Positions 5,904-13,685 of a DNA stretch of 24,795 nt are shown here, piece after piece. Every line of letters begins with the position of its first letter. The first letter of the stretch is position 1. Origin of the DNA: Eubacterium sp. UBA4343 (lineage in GTDB: Bacteria; Bacillota; Clostridia; Lachnospirales; Lachnospiraceae); contig DGTF01000080.1 of assembly GCA_002394235.1 (NCBI GenBank), positions 1 through 24,795 on the forward strand, in the 5' to 3' direction. The notes beneath the pieces are model-generated. The model saw nothing but the letters and a program-made list of their open reading frames with translations. It did not search any database and had not been told where the DNA came from. A program made the position numbers and the translations under genes.

Positions 5904-7544
5904 ATGCCCTGTACTACTATACTGGTCGGCCGGAAGGCCACCTATGACGGTTCTACCTTTATTGCACGAAATGATGACTCTCCCTCCGGGAAATACACCC
6001 CGAAGAAATTCACGGTCGTCCATCCCGAGGAACAGCCGCGCAAATATCGCTCGGTTCTTTCTCATGTAGAAATCGACCTTCCCGACAATCCGATGCGCTA
6101 CACCGCAGTACCAAATGCACTGGAAGGCGAAGGAATCTGGGCTGCCAGCGGGGTGAATGAAGCCAATGTGGCCATGACCGCCACGGAGACCATCACAACC
6201 AATGAACGCGTACTCGGCGCAGATCCGCTTGTCGAATTTGTTCCGGCAACGGACGGAAAACCGGAAGTTCCAGGAGGAATCGGCGAAGAGGACCTCGTGG
6301 TTCTCACCCTTCCCTATATCCACACCGCACGCGAGGGGGTAACCCGTATGGGAAGTCTTCTCGAGAAGTACGGTACCTATGAATCCAATGGAATGGCTTT
6401 TCAGGACAAGGACGAAATCTGGTGGCTCGAAAGCATCGGCGGTCATCACTGGATTGCCCGAAGAGTACCGGACGACCGGTACGTCATCATGCCGAATCAG
6501 CTGGGAATCGATGAGTTCGACATGGATGACGCTTTTGGCGAGCAGAAGAATTATATGTGCTCCGCAGATCTTCGTGAATTTATTACCTGGAATCATCTGG
6601 ATCTCACCGTAAAGGACGAGGCACAGGATTTCGAAGTCGGATTCAGCAGATCATCCGGAGATTCTCCGTCACAGCCAGACACTGCTTCAAGTTCCGGAAC
6701 TCACGCGGCAAAGCACTGGACCTTCAATCCCAGAGATGCATTCGGAAGTCACGATGATGCAGATCATGTATACAATACACCGCGCGGATGGTACATGGCC
6801 CGTTACCTGAACCCCCATTTTGCTTCCTGGGACGGCCCTCACGCGGACTATCGCCCGGATTCGGATGATATTCCATGGAGCCTGACTCCGGAGCGGAAGA
6901 TTACACCCGAGGACGTGAAATATCTCCTTTCCTCCCATTATCAGGGCACTCCGTACGATCCTTACGCCTCATATGGAGACAGCAGCAGAAGAGGAGCATA
7001 CCGCTCTATCGGTATTAACCGCAACGATTTCCTCGCTCTGATTCAGATCCGTCCGTACCAGCCGGAGGAGTTCCGGTCCATCGAATGGCTCGCATTCGCT
7101 TCGAATGCGTTCAATACCTGGGCTCCGATGTACGCCAATGTCACCAGAACCCCGGCGTATCTTTCCAACACCGGAAAGCATGCCTCCACGGATAATTTCT
7201 ACTGGATAAGCCGTATGATCGCCGCGATGACAGATGCCTCCTACGGAAAGAGCCTCTTCCACATTGAACGATATCAGCTTGCTGTCGGAGCAAAAGGCCA
7301 TGAGCTTATCCGTAAATACGACGCTAAGATGATGGACGCACTCGGTGACCCAGTGGCTGCAATCCCAGCTACAGCTTCCTCCTCAGACAGATCCGAAAGA
7401 AATGATCGTATTCATGCGCTTGCCGAGCAGGCAAACCAGGAAATGGCAGACGCATTGAAGGAAGCAGCTGCGGATACACTCGATAAAGTTCTTTATGAAC
7501 TGAGCAATCAGATGAAGAATTCCTATTCCAGATCTGACACCTGA
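5904..7544 (+). CDS. C69 family dipeptidase (PepD-like)
   Basis: A 546-residue protein of the Ntn-hydrolase peptidase family C69, which hydrolyses dipeptides. The N-terminus MPCTTILVGRKATYDGSTF places the nucleophilic cysteine at residue 3. Family members expose this Cys as the new N-terminus after processing. The conserved IARNDD follows at about 20-25. There is no signal peptide, so it is probably cytosolic, consistent with peptide salvage. Other family-typical stretches are WWLESIGGHHWIARRVPDD (about 172-190) and RGWYMARYLNP (about 295). A low-complexity Ser/Gly/Thr-rich insertion lies at about 249-268. The ribosome site is AAAGGA. It follows the lysine-rich peptide gene by 33 bp. The iteron palindrome 10 bp past its stop probably serves as its terminator. 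Confidence 0.9.
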   Translation: MPCTTILVGRKATYDGSTFIARNDDSPSGKYTPKKFTVVHPEEQPRKYRSVLSHVEIDLPDNPMRYTAVPNALEGEGIWAASGVNEANVAMTATETITTNERVLGADPLVEFVPATDGKPEVPGGIGEEDLVVLTLPYIHTAREGVTRMGSLLEKYGTYESNGMAFQDKDEIWWLESIGGHHWIARRVPDDRYVIMPNQLGIDEFDMDDAFGEQKNYMCSADLREFITWNHLDLTVKDEAQDFEVGFSRSSGDSPSQPDTASSSGTHAAKHWTFNPRDAFGSHDDADHVYNTPRGWYMARYLNPHFASWDGPHADYRPDSDDIPWSLTPERKITPEDVKYLLSSHYQGTPYDPYASYGDSSRRGAYRSIGINRNDFLALIQIRPYQPEEFRSIEWLAFASNAFNTWAPMYANVTRTPAYLSNTGKHASTDNFYWISRMIAAMTDASYGKSLFHIERYQLAVGAKGHELIRKYDAKMMDALGDPVAAIPATASSSDRSERNDRIHALAEQANQEMADALKEAAADTLDKVLYELSNQMKNSYSRSDT

Positions 7545-7553
7545 TCCAAACAG

Positions 7554-7603
7554 CAGATAACGAAAAAAGTACCTGATTCATCAGGTACTTTTTTCGTTAT
7601 CTG
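7554..7603 (+). terminator. Perfect 50-bp palindrome of two iterons, likely terminator of the dipeptidase gene
   Basis: Bases 7554-7577 and 7580-7603 are exact reverse complements around a 2-bp centre. As RNA this is a very long hairpin whose 3' arm contains six U residues. It starts 10 bp after the dipeptidase stop. The same sequence is two facing iterons, so it may act both in replication and in transcription stop. Confidence 0.6.
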
Positions 7604-7790
7604 AAACTTATCTGAAATAATTCCTACAATCATTTTGCTGCTGATTTTTCTCGTCGATCATCAGATCTAACTGGAGAACAAATTGCGGAACATAGAAAAA
7701 TACAGCACCCAGTCTTTCCTTTTGTTTTCTATTCAGTTGTTGTAAGTATATTTTTCGCTATCTGTCTCAAGTCAGATAAGCGGTTCGACT

Positions 7791-7835
7791 ATTTTATATT
7801 ATATATATAACAACATTTATATTTCTTTTATTTTA
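7791..7835. other. A+T-rich candidate DNA-unwinding element
   Basis: 42 of 45 bases are A or T, including an alternating TA tract, far above the surrounding sequence. It lies between the inverted iteron at 7744 and the main run of direct iterons, the usual arrangement of a melting region in iteron origins. Confidence 0.5.
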
Positions 7836-8656
7836 GAGAGCCAGAAAGCCCTGCAAATAAAGGATTCTCCGGGTTCAGAAAACGAAAAAGCTACTGCTGT
7901 CGAACATCAAATTGACTGACAGATAACATTCCGGATAAGTCAGAAGGCGAAAAAACGGAGAGCGGAGACAACGATTGGGGGAATGCAGATACAGACGGCC
8001 GGATTCAGCCGCTAAGGCAGATGACGAAAAGAATACTTCAGAAAGCGATGCCGGTACAGATGACGAAAAAAATACCGGACGGTCCCGACAAGTATCTGAG
8101 TCGTTATGATCAGGAGTGATGATGTCAGACAACGAAAAAAATACTCCGATCAGAAAGCGAAAAAAGTACTTTTTATACCGGATTCAGAAGGCAGATCGGG
8201 TGAAAGAAAACGAAAAAATTACTGACTGATGACGAATAAAGTACTGAAATCAAGTACCAAAGGCAGATCGACAGGAAGGGCAATCATTCAGATGACGACA
8301 TTTGTACTGAATCATCATAGAGCGCGAAGGTTTCCTGATGACGAAAAATGTACTGAAATCAGCCGCTGTTTCCTTCGTAAGGGCTGTTTTTCCAGGGAAA
8401 ACAGGCATTGCACGGAATCAGAAGACGAAAAAAATACTGTTAACGAGAGGAGATCAGAAGACGAAAAAACAACTTATGTAAATCGGGCAAGTACTTTTTT
8501 CGCCATATGAGAGTGAGATGACGAATAAAATACTGAAATTTAATGAAAAGTTAATCAGTAACTTTTTCGTTATCTGAGAGACAAATGGGAAAGAATAGGT
8601 TATTATCCTGTTAAAGTATTTTTGTCGCTTTCTGACAAAACAAAGGGGATATTGAA

Positions 8657-10051
8657 ATGACAAGTACCAGTGTACGGAACGACCTGATTGAGGGCGTTGT
8701 CGTCCGGAAGAGTAATTCGCTGATCAATGCGAAATATAAAACCTCGATCCTCGGGAACAAGATCATCGCTGTTTCTCTCACAAAGCTGCAGCAGGAGCCG
8801 GGATCGAAGCAGGTAATGGCGACGCTTTATCCGAGTGAGATCAAACGTATCCTTGGTAATGAGACAGATACCAATATTTATAAGAAGCTGAAGAGCGTCA
8901 GCAAGCAGCTTGCCGGGAATATCATCACGATTGAAGACGGTCTCGGAAATTTCCATACCTTTACGATGATTACCAACGTATCCTATAAAGACCAGAAGCT
9001 GGAGATCATCTATAACCGGGAAATGACACCGCATATCACGAGTCTTCAGAAGAGTTATACTTCCATGGAACTTGCGACGCTTGTCTCCTTCGAGAAGAAC
9101 AGCTCCTTCCGTCTCTATGAGCTTCTGAAGAAGGAAGCATACAAGATTGATACGACGAAATCAAAGTTTGTCACGAAGGTTTACAGTGTAGATGAACTAC
9201 GTTGTACGCTCGGACTCGTGAATCTGGATGCCTCCTATCTTCAGAGAGCGGTTTCCGATGGCGCGACGTGGTCGGAGCTGGTTCGTCTGGCAAAGAAGGA
9301 GGACAAGCAGTATGAGCGGTTTACGGATTTCCGCACAAAGGTGCTTGACGAAGCAAAGATCGAGATGGACGAGAAGGCAGACATCACGTTCGAGTACACC
9401 GTGGAGAGAGGAAACAGAGGCAGGGCGACTGACATCATGTTTATGATTTCCTGGAATATTCCGGAGGCAAATCTCGAGACGATTCACAAGAACAAGGAGA
9501 AGATCGAGCAGCTGAGTCCGGAGTATGTGAAGGTCGCTGAACCGGATCCGTTCGAAAAAGTCGCCGCTGAGGACAAGAAGAGCGGAGCGAAGAAGCTGCG
9601 GGAATATTCGGATATACTGACATATCTGAAGAAGAGCGGAATCCGCGCTACGAGCGGATTTACGATGGAGTATTACGATCGTCTGCTTCAGGATGCCAAT
9701 GGAGATACTGACGAGATCAAGAGAGAGATCGACTACGCGAAGACCGGAGGAATGACGATTCGGAATTATTTCGGATGGCTGAGAGAGGCCGTGCGGAACC
9801 GTTATGCGGACAATGTTGTGGAAGCCGTGGAGGGAAGCACTGAGGAGGCGGAGACCGCCAGGGAACTCCACAGAGAATCTCATTCGAACAGAACCAAGGA
9901 GCTTGTATGGGAGAGATACAAGCAGAAGGACAATTTCCAGGATTTTGTGGAAAGCACGGGCGTACCGCTCGAGGCTATGGAGCTTGCCTTTGACATCGAT
10001 GAGCGAATCAAGATGTATATGGATTTTACAGTCGAGAATATGCACGCATGA
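8657..10051 (+). CDS. Rep_3 / RepB-family replication initiator protein
   Basis: A 464-residue initiator that binds iterons and opens the origin. Residues about 10-110 (motif VVRKSNSLINAKYKTSILGNK) and about 130-270 (SSFRLYELLKKEAYK) match the two winged-helix domains of the Rep_3 family (RepE and pi type). The family is commonly 250-350 residues. Here about 180 further residues follow, charged, helical and rich in Glu/Lys, of unknown role. The start has a strong ribosome site (AAGGGG, 8 nt spacing). Inverted iterons at 8556 and 8614 sit in the promoter region, so autorepression is likely. A possible -10 (TATTAT) is at 8601-8606. Binding of this protein to the adjacent array is inferred from family and position. 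Whether it replicates a plasmid, a chromid or an integrated remnant cannot be decided from this window. Confidence 0.88.
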   Translation: MTSTSVRNDLIEGVVVRKSNSLINAKYKTSILGNKIIAVSLTKLQQEPGSKQVMATLYPSEIKRILGNETDTNIYKKLKSVSKQLAGNIITIEDGLGNFHTFTMITNVSYKDQKLEIIYNREMTPHITSLQKSYTSMELATLVSFEKNSSFRLYELLKKEAYKIDTTKSKFVTKVYSVDELRCTLGLVNLDASYLQRAVSDGATWSELVRLAKKEDKQYERFTDFRTKVLDEAKIEMDEKADITFEYTVERGNRGRATDIMFMISWNIPEANLETIHKNKEKIEQLSPEYVKVAEPDPFEKVAAEDKKSGAKKLREYSDILTYLKKSGIRATSGFTMEYYDRLLQDANGDTDEIKREIDYAKTGGMTIRNYFGWLREAVRNRYADNVVEAVEGSTEEAETARELHRESHSNRTKELVWERYKQKDNFQDFVESTGVPLEAMELAFDIDERIKMYMDFTVENMHA

Positions 10052-10058
10052 GCGTTAG

Positions 10059-10108
10059 AACGAGAAGCCGGTCACCGGAAAAGGATGCCGGCTTCTCGTT
10101 AATTCTTT
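10059..10108 (+). terminator. Terminator hairpin between the convergent rep and response-regulator genes
   Basis: A perfect 13-bp inverted repeat (10059-10071 and 10088-10100, GAGAAGCCGG/CCGGCTTCTC core) sits between the two convergent genes. The plus side is followed by AATTCTTT. Its right arm overlaps the response-regulator stop codon (10099-10101). It probably serves rep, and could slow readthrough from either side. Confidence 0.7.
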
Positions 10109-11679
10109 CCGGATAATTGTTTCCGGTATTGATCAGGAGTCATCCCTGTCCGCTTTCGGAAAATACGAAAAAAATATTTTTCATTATCATAGCCCACAGC
10201 TTTTGCGACCTGATACATTTTCTGTCCTGGTTTCTGAAGAAGTTCCTCTGCGTGCTCCAGACGAACATCATTCAGATAATCTACGAATTTTTCACCGGTT
10301 TTTTTGCGAAACTGGGAGCTGAGATAGCTGCGATTCATGTAAAAAAGAGATGCGATATAATCCTGAGTCAGGTCCTTCTGATAATTTCTCTGCATGTAGG
10401 TTTTTACATTTTCAATGACGTCATCACTGTTATATACGGAATATGGTTTGAGCATGAAAGCCACATTCATAAAAAACTGACGGTAATATGCCTCAAGGTC
10501 AGTAATGTGGAAAAAATGGCTCGATACACGTTCCATAGAACCTGATCCTTCTGAAGTATCAGAGGCAGGCGAGTTGATATATTCAGTGATCAGCTGTTGA
10601 CAGCTCCCGGCCAGTTTTCTACAGTGTGCCTTTATATCTATCAGACGGCATTCGGGAATTGATTCATAATACTGAAAAAGGTCATCAAATAATTCAGAGA
10701 CGGCGTCCGTCATCCCGGCTTCTATTCGGAAAAGAAACTCGCTGGTGTGTTCCCAGTGGATCGTTATGGGATGCAGTTCCGACTGATAGAAACAAACGCT
10801 GTTTTTTGGGGCGGCGAGTGGTCTCTGATCCAGAGCAAGGGCGCACTCCCTGTATGCAGTATTCAAATCAGATAAGGAATGATGAATGTTGCTGAAGCCG
10901 ACAACCGGTTCCAGTTCCAGTGAAAGAAGGTATGTGCGGAAGGAACGAAATATCTGTTTTGCCAGGTCCTTCTGAAGCTTCGGATTCTGTTGGGGAAGGA
11001 AGAGAATGAGAAATCCCTGTGGCTGCTGTACATCACGCCCGGAAATATACAGAGCCATATCTCCAAATCCGTTTTCTTCCAGCCACAGTGAAAATTTTGA
11101 ATCGTCGGCATTTTCGTAATACCCGAAGGTGAGCAGGATCAGATTGTGAGTCGTGTTGATATAGTTCAGACGATGAGACGTCAGAATCGGATCCAGGGTA
11201 CGATAACCAAAGATCAGATTATGTATGAGGGAAATATCATAATCATAGCGGACCTGTTCGGTCTGTTCTTCGGTAAGTTTTAGCTGCTGACGAATTTCTG
11301 ATCTTTGCTGAAGCTGATTAAGAACTTTTTTTACACAGTCTTGAATCATGTCGGCACTGAAGGGCTTCAGCAGGTATTCCACTGCCCGTGCGGAGATTGC
11401 CTGTTTGATATAATCAAAGTTCTTGTAACCACTGATTACAATGAGCGGCATGGATTCATAATGTGAGGCCAGGTAGGGGAGGAGTTCCATACCGTTCATG
11501 ACAGGCATCTGCATATCAAGAATAATAAAGTCGGGTTTTGCTTCTGCGATCAGCTTGATTCCATCCTGTCCGTTATCGGCCTCGCCGATGCAGGTGATTT
11601 CTTCGTGCAATGGCTCCAGTTTTTTCAGGGTTCCCTTTCTTATCAAAATTTCATCATCGATAATAATATAAGTAAACAT
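10099..11679 (-). CDS. AraC-family response regulator (YesN-type)
   Basis: A 526-residue regulator. The N-terminal receiver domain (1-120) has the acidic pair Asp8/Asp9, phospho-acceptor Asp55 in FIILDMQMPVMNG, a conserved Ser/Gly at about 83-84 and Lys105 in the LLKP motif. A long middle region of about 300 residues is followed by a C-terminal AraC double helix-turn-helix (about 420-526; motifs YMNRSYLSSQFRKKTGEKF and VGYDNEKYFFRIFRKRTGMTP). I chose the ATG at 11679: the upstream one at 11688 abuts the AAAGG ribosome site. It is expected to be phosphorylated by the kinase gene 68 bp upstream in the same transcript and to activate the divergent sugar operon. Confidence 0.92.
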   Translation of the reverse strand: MFTYIIIDDEILIRKGTLKKLEPLHEEITCIGEADNGQDGIKLIAEAKPDFIILDMQMPVMNGMELLPYLASHYESMPLIVISGYKNFDYIKQAISARAVEYLLKPFSADMIQDCVKKVLNQLQQRSEIRQQLKLTEEQTEQVRYDYDISLIHNLIFGYRTLDPILTSHRLNYINTTHNLILLTFGYYENADDSKFSLWLEENGFGDMALYISGRDVQQPQGFLILFLPQQNPKLQKDLAKQIFRSFRTYLLSLELEPVVGFSNIHHSLSDLNTAYRECALALDQRPLAAPKNSVCFYQSELHPITIHWEHTSEFLFRIEAGMTDAVSELFDDLFQYYESIPECRLIDIKAHCRKLAGSCQQLITEYINSPASDTSEGSGSMERVSSHFFHITDLEAYYRQFFMNVAFMLKPYSVYNSDDVIENVKTYMQRNYQKDLTQDYIASLFYMNRSYLSSQFRKKTGEKFVDYLNDVRLEHAEELLQKPGQKMYQVAKAVGYDNEKYFFRIFRKRTGMTPDQYRKQLSGKN

Positions 11680-11747
11680 ATCGCACATCCTTTCTTACTC
11701 TGACCCGACAGATGCTGCCGTTTTCAGTTCAACTGATGATTCTGACT

Positions 11748-13538
11748 TTAGGGCTGCGCTCCGCGATTTTTGCGTACTTCTTTTGACTGTATTTTAGGGG
11801 GATTCCCTGTGATCGGGATTGTTATCGTTATCCGGGTGCCAATGTTCTCGGCACTTGCGATGGAAAGACCATATTGTTTACCGTAGTAGAGCTGAATCCG
11901 TGCATGGATATTTCCAAGTCCGATGCTTTGCCCGGATTGATGTCCGATTTCTGAGAAGGAATTCTGATTCATCAGGGTGCTTCGGAGCATGGCAAGGGTT
12001 TCGGGGTTCATTCCCACACCGTTGTCAGAGACAGAAATATGAAGAAGAAGATTTTCCTGGACGGCGGAAATCGTGATGAGATCACCGGCTGTACAATAGT
12101 TCAGCCCGTGAAACAGAGCATTTTCGACCAGCGGCTGCAGAATCAGCTTCAGGACAGGGCAGGACAGGAGGGCAGGCGGAATATTCTTCTCCAGGCGAAA
12201 CTTTCCGTTGAATCGGATCAGCTGAATGGAAGCATAATCATCCACATGCTTCAGTTCATCTGTCAGGGTTACGATCTCTCCGGGCGTTTTAATCGCATAG
12301 CGAAACATGTCTCCGAGAGCCAGACTCATCGTCGCAATTTCTTTATTGTCTGCCAGTTCAGCCATGCTGTTGATGGATTCCAGTGTGTTGAACAGAAAAT
12401 GGGAATTTATCCGTGCTTCCAGAGCTTTCATCTGAGCATCAAGGACGATCAGACGATTCTGATAATCTCTTCGTATGCCTTCATTTATCTCATCGAGCAT
12501 GTGAGAATATTCATTGTATAAAGTGCCTATTTCATCTGTGCGCCCCATATAAGGACTTACAAATTTCAGACCGTTTTTTCTCTGGTGCTTCATAACCCGG
12601 CTCAGACGCTCGAGCGGGAAGGTGATCTTTCCGGTAATCAGGTACAAAGAAATAAGAACGCCGGCAGCAAATACAAAGATCATCAGCAGAATTACCATCC
12701 GCATTGGATTGTACTGTGCATACAGGGTATCGTAATGAAAGCTTATGGACAGTTCAAGCGGTTCAAGGTTCAATTCAAATTTTTGCATGTCATCGGTATA
12801 CTGGGTTTCGTTTGTTTTCAGAGAATCTACATTTGAATAAAGTGTTTCGCCTGTCTTTGTATTTTCAATAAAAAGTAGCGCAAGGTCCGGAATGGCAGTC
12901 AAACTGTCCAGGTTCAGAATTTCGGGGTTTAAATCCAGAAGTATAACGCCTAGAAATTTATGGGAGTAAACATCATAAATGCTTCGGGAAAGATAGATCG
13001 AGGGATTTTTATCCGTGAACAGATCGTCGCTGGTGATTGTGCTGATGTAATGCTGTCCTTTCAGGGATAGTGTTTCCTGATACCAGTAATCACTGCGACA
13101 GTCATGATTCGGATTTATTGAGCTGGTTTGATCATTAGAGGTACCGAGTATCAGGCCGTCAGGCGTAATGAGATAAATGCCACGAATACTGCTGTTTGCG
13201 TACATCAGGTTGCCGAAGATGGAATTGGTCCTTTTTCCCGCCTGAAGGATGTCGTAACTGGAATAGTTGACAGGTCCGTCGGCGAATTCAGAGAGAATCT
13301 CAATGATGGATGATTCGCTGTCATCTGAGTAGTAGGTCATAAAATCCAGTGTACGGTTAATACGATCCAGGGTATTATTGCTCTGTTCTACGGCATTATG
13401 GATAATCGTTGATGAATAGGTACGAATCTGCTCGGAGACAGAAGCCTGCCAGCGAGAATAGGAATAATAACCGATGGCAAGGATCGGTATGATTGCGACG
13501 ACAGAATATACCAGAAACATTTTCGTGCGAAGTTTCAA
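11748..13538 (-). CDS. Sensor histidine kinase (YesM-type, HisKA_7TM-independent HPK7 class)
   Basis: A 596-residue membrane kinase. One membrane helix (about 7-25) and another (about 281-301) bracket an extracytoplasmic sensor of about 250 residues, dCache-like in size and pattern. A HAMP linker (about 302-355) leads to the His_kinase domain with phospho-acceptor His380 in RINSHFLFNTLES. An ATPase domain follows with the N box LVENALFHG (470-478) and G boxes DNGVGM and SIGLGNIHARI. The only in-frame start near a ribosome site is TTG at 13538, with GGAG 11 nt upstream, so expression may be low. It is the first gene of the leftward regulatory operon and probably senses an oligosaccharide directly or through the binding protein. 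Confidence 0.92.
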   Translation of the reverse strand: MKLRTKMFLVYSVVAIIPILAIGYYSYSRWQASVSEQIRTYSSTIIHNAVEQSNNTLDRINRTLDFMTYYSDDSESSIIEILSEFADGPVNYSSYDILQAGKRTNSIFGNLMYANSSIRGIYLITPDGLILGTSNDQTSSINPNHDCRSDYWYQETLSLKGQHYISTITSDDLFTDKNPSIYLSRSIYDVYSHKFLGVILLDLNPEILNLDSLTAIPDLALLFIENTKTGETLYSNVDSLKTNETQYTDDMQKFELNLEPLELSISFHYDTLYAQYNPMRMVILLMIFVFAAGVLISLYLITGKITFPLERLSRVMKHQRKNGLKFVSPYMGRTDEIGTLYNEYSHMLDEINEGIRRDYQNRLIVLDAQMKALEARINSHFLFNTLESINSMAELADNKEIATMSLALGDMFRYAIKTPGEIVTLTDELKHVDDYASIQLIRFNGKFRLEKNIPPALLSCPVLKLILQPLVENALFHGLNYCTAGDLITISAVQENLLLHISVSDNGVGMNPETLAMLRSTLMNQNSFSEIGHQSGQSIGLGNIHARIQLYYGKQYGLSIASAENIGTRITITIPITGNPPKIQSKEVRKNRGAQP

Positions 13539-13575
13539 CTTGATCAGGTCTCCTTATTTCTTATTGGTCAGAAAT

Positions 13576-13613
13576 CCAACAAAAGTATACCATTATCGCC
13601 AACAAAAGTACAC
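13576..13613. promoter_or_regulatory. Paired direct repeats, likely response-regulator binding site
   Basis: CCAACAAAAGTATAC (13576-13590) and CCAACAAAAGTACAC (13599-13613) match at 14 of 15 positions and start 23 bp apart, about two helical turns, as AraC-type activators bind. A partial third copy (CCAACGGAAAAA) starts at 13636. The second repeat overlaps the -35 position of the candidate promoter for the binding-protein gene. It lies between the divergent kinase and transporter transcripts. Confidence 0.6.
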
Positions 13614-13620
13614 TCATCCC

Positions 13621-13631
13621 TGTGCTATTAT
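13621..13631 (+). promoter_or_regulatory. Candidate -10 of the sugar-transport operon promoter
   Basis: TATTAT (13626-13631) lies 17 bp downstream of the hexamer CAAAAG (13603-13608), which is a poor -35. A weak -35 overlapped by a direct repeat fits an activator-dependent promoter. The start codon is 55 bp further on. Confidence 0.4.
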
Positions 13632-13685
13632 AAATCCAACGGAAAAATAAAAACTTTTCATGAATAAGAAAGGAAGGACTTATCA

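Larger units (their letters stand above)
7554..8634. repeat. Iteron array, about 19 copies of a 21-bp repeat
   Basis: Each copy starts CAGA, carries the core ACGAAAAAA and ends with (A/G)TACT plus G or T. Plus-oriented copies begin at 7554, 7876, 7941 (degenerate 3' half), 8018, 8057, 8126, 8151, 8204, 8226, 8289 (core changed to ACGACATTT), 8335, 8419, 8455 and 8515. Minus-oriented copies occupy 7583-7603, 7744-7764, 8489-8509, 8556-8576 and 8614-8634. Spacing is irregular (22 to more than 100 bp). The first two face each other as a 50-bp palindrome. Three of the five inverted copies lie within 170 bp of the rep start, where they could repress rep. Partial matches such as 8039-8059 suggest decayed copies. 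Confidence 0.9.
7545..8656. other. Putative iteron-type replication origin
   Basis: This 1.1-kb stretch has no convincing gene. It contains about 19 copies of a 21-bp iteron, a 45-bp A+T-rich segment, and ends at the start codon of a Rep_3 initiator. These are the expected parts of an iteron-controlled origin: initiator binding sites, a melting region and the initiator gene. I found no perfect DnaA box; the closest is TTATCCGGA on the minus strand at about 7930-7940 (7 of 9 matches to TTATCCACA). No parA, parB or resolvase gene lies in the window, so partition functions must be elsewhere if the replicon is autonomous. Confidence 0.75.

Noticed and set aside
5640..6596. 318-codon minus-strand open frame
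   Set aside because: It lies opposite the well-supported C69 dipeptidase, its basic peptide and the DUF6465 terminator, has no good ribosome site, and the protein resembles no family.
7876..8535. Repeated motif considered as a CRISPR array
   Set aside because: Spacing is irregular, some copies are inverted, the repeats are degenerate and no cas genes are near. A Rep_3 gene follows, so iterons explain it better.
9197..10045. 282-codon minus-strand open frame opposite rep
   Set aside because: Antisense shadow of the Rep gene with unnatural composition and no start signals.
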